In this document: piece by piece, positions 64,000 through 64,000 of the stretch
Layout of the letters: every line of letters starts with the position of its first letter
How positions within the stretch are numbered: position 1 is the first letter of the stretch
NCBI GenBank assembly: GCA_023420415.1
Contig: JAEZWF010000014.1
Span: forward strand, 1 to 64,000
Direction of reading: 5' to 3'
Length of the DNA stretch: 64,000 nucleotides
From: Actinomycetes bacterium
GTDB lineage: Bacteria; Actinomycetota; Actinomycetes; Actinomycetales; Dermatophilaceae
Notes under the pieces: model-generated
The model's database searches: none
What the model saw: the letters and a program-made list of their open reading frames with translations, nothing else
What the model was told of the DNA's origin: nothing
Translations under genes and position numbers: made by a program

Positions 64000-64000
64000 C

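Overview
The window is from a high-GC (about 70%) Gram-positive actinobacterium, probably a Micrococcales member close to the Intrasporangiaceae. The evidence is the very strong G/C third-position bias, many GTG starts, start/stop overlaps (ATGA, GTGA, TGATG), a DUF222-HNH nuclease gene, an ileS T-box leader, DUF4233 beside ndk, and the order mreB-mreC-mreD-mrdA. No rRNA, tRNA, prophage, insertion sequence or CRISPR array was seen. The placement is inference, since no 16S gene is present.

Layout. 0-10.8 kb (minus): a six-gene carbohydrate cluster. Two secreted GH31 enzymes, one with a CBM20-like and one with a CBM35-like module, lead into a ROK repressor, two ABC permeases and a lipoprotein solute-binding protein. 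It reads as an extracellular alpha-glucan conversion plus import pathway. 10.9-13.1 kb (plus): folA-GNAT-azlC-azlD, all overlapping. 13.1-23.4 kb (minus): VOC protein, small membrane protein, dapB, a large ExeM/NucH-type secreted nuclease, a ferredoxin-reductase-like flavoprotein, a membrane/lipoprotein of unknown role, pnp and rpsO. 23.5-29 kb: M16 peptidase (plus), then a BadF-kinase/SIS/GNAT amino-sugar group and lpdA (minus). 29-33.5 kb (minus): mreBCD-mrdA cell-wall elongation operon. 33.7-40.1 kb: accessory genes (MFS/MarR divergent pair, HNH nuclease, EEP nuclease, barstar-like protein) interspersed with ndk, DUF4233 and a 29-residue membrane peptide. 40.2-45.2 kb (minus): folC and ileS behind a T-box leader.

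45.2-53.1 kb (plus) is the most interesting part. A cobalamin riboswitch heads an operon with a secreted alpha/alpha-toroid protein carrying an LAFTG sortase signal, a secreted DUF4430 (transcobalamin C-terminal-like) protein, EcfT, a fused EcfA-EcfA', an S component and a PCMH-type flavoprotein. The first two proteins look like the two halves of mammalian intrinsic factor/transcobalamin, made separately and displayed on the cell surface to feed an ECF vitamin B12 importer. 53.1-64 kb: NUDIX (DUF4916), acyltransferase, valS, a C39-like protein, a TIGR03086-like protein with an ECF sigma factor, and a DUF4129-membrane protein-MoxR-DUF58-membrane protein operon running off the end.

Over all of this lies a dispersed octamer, CGGCATAC/GTATGCCG, found about 66 times in both orientations, inside and between genes. 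It is far commoner than base composition predicts and brings rare codons (TAT, GCA, ATA, GTA) with it.
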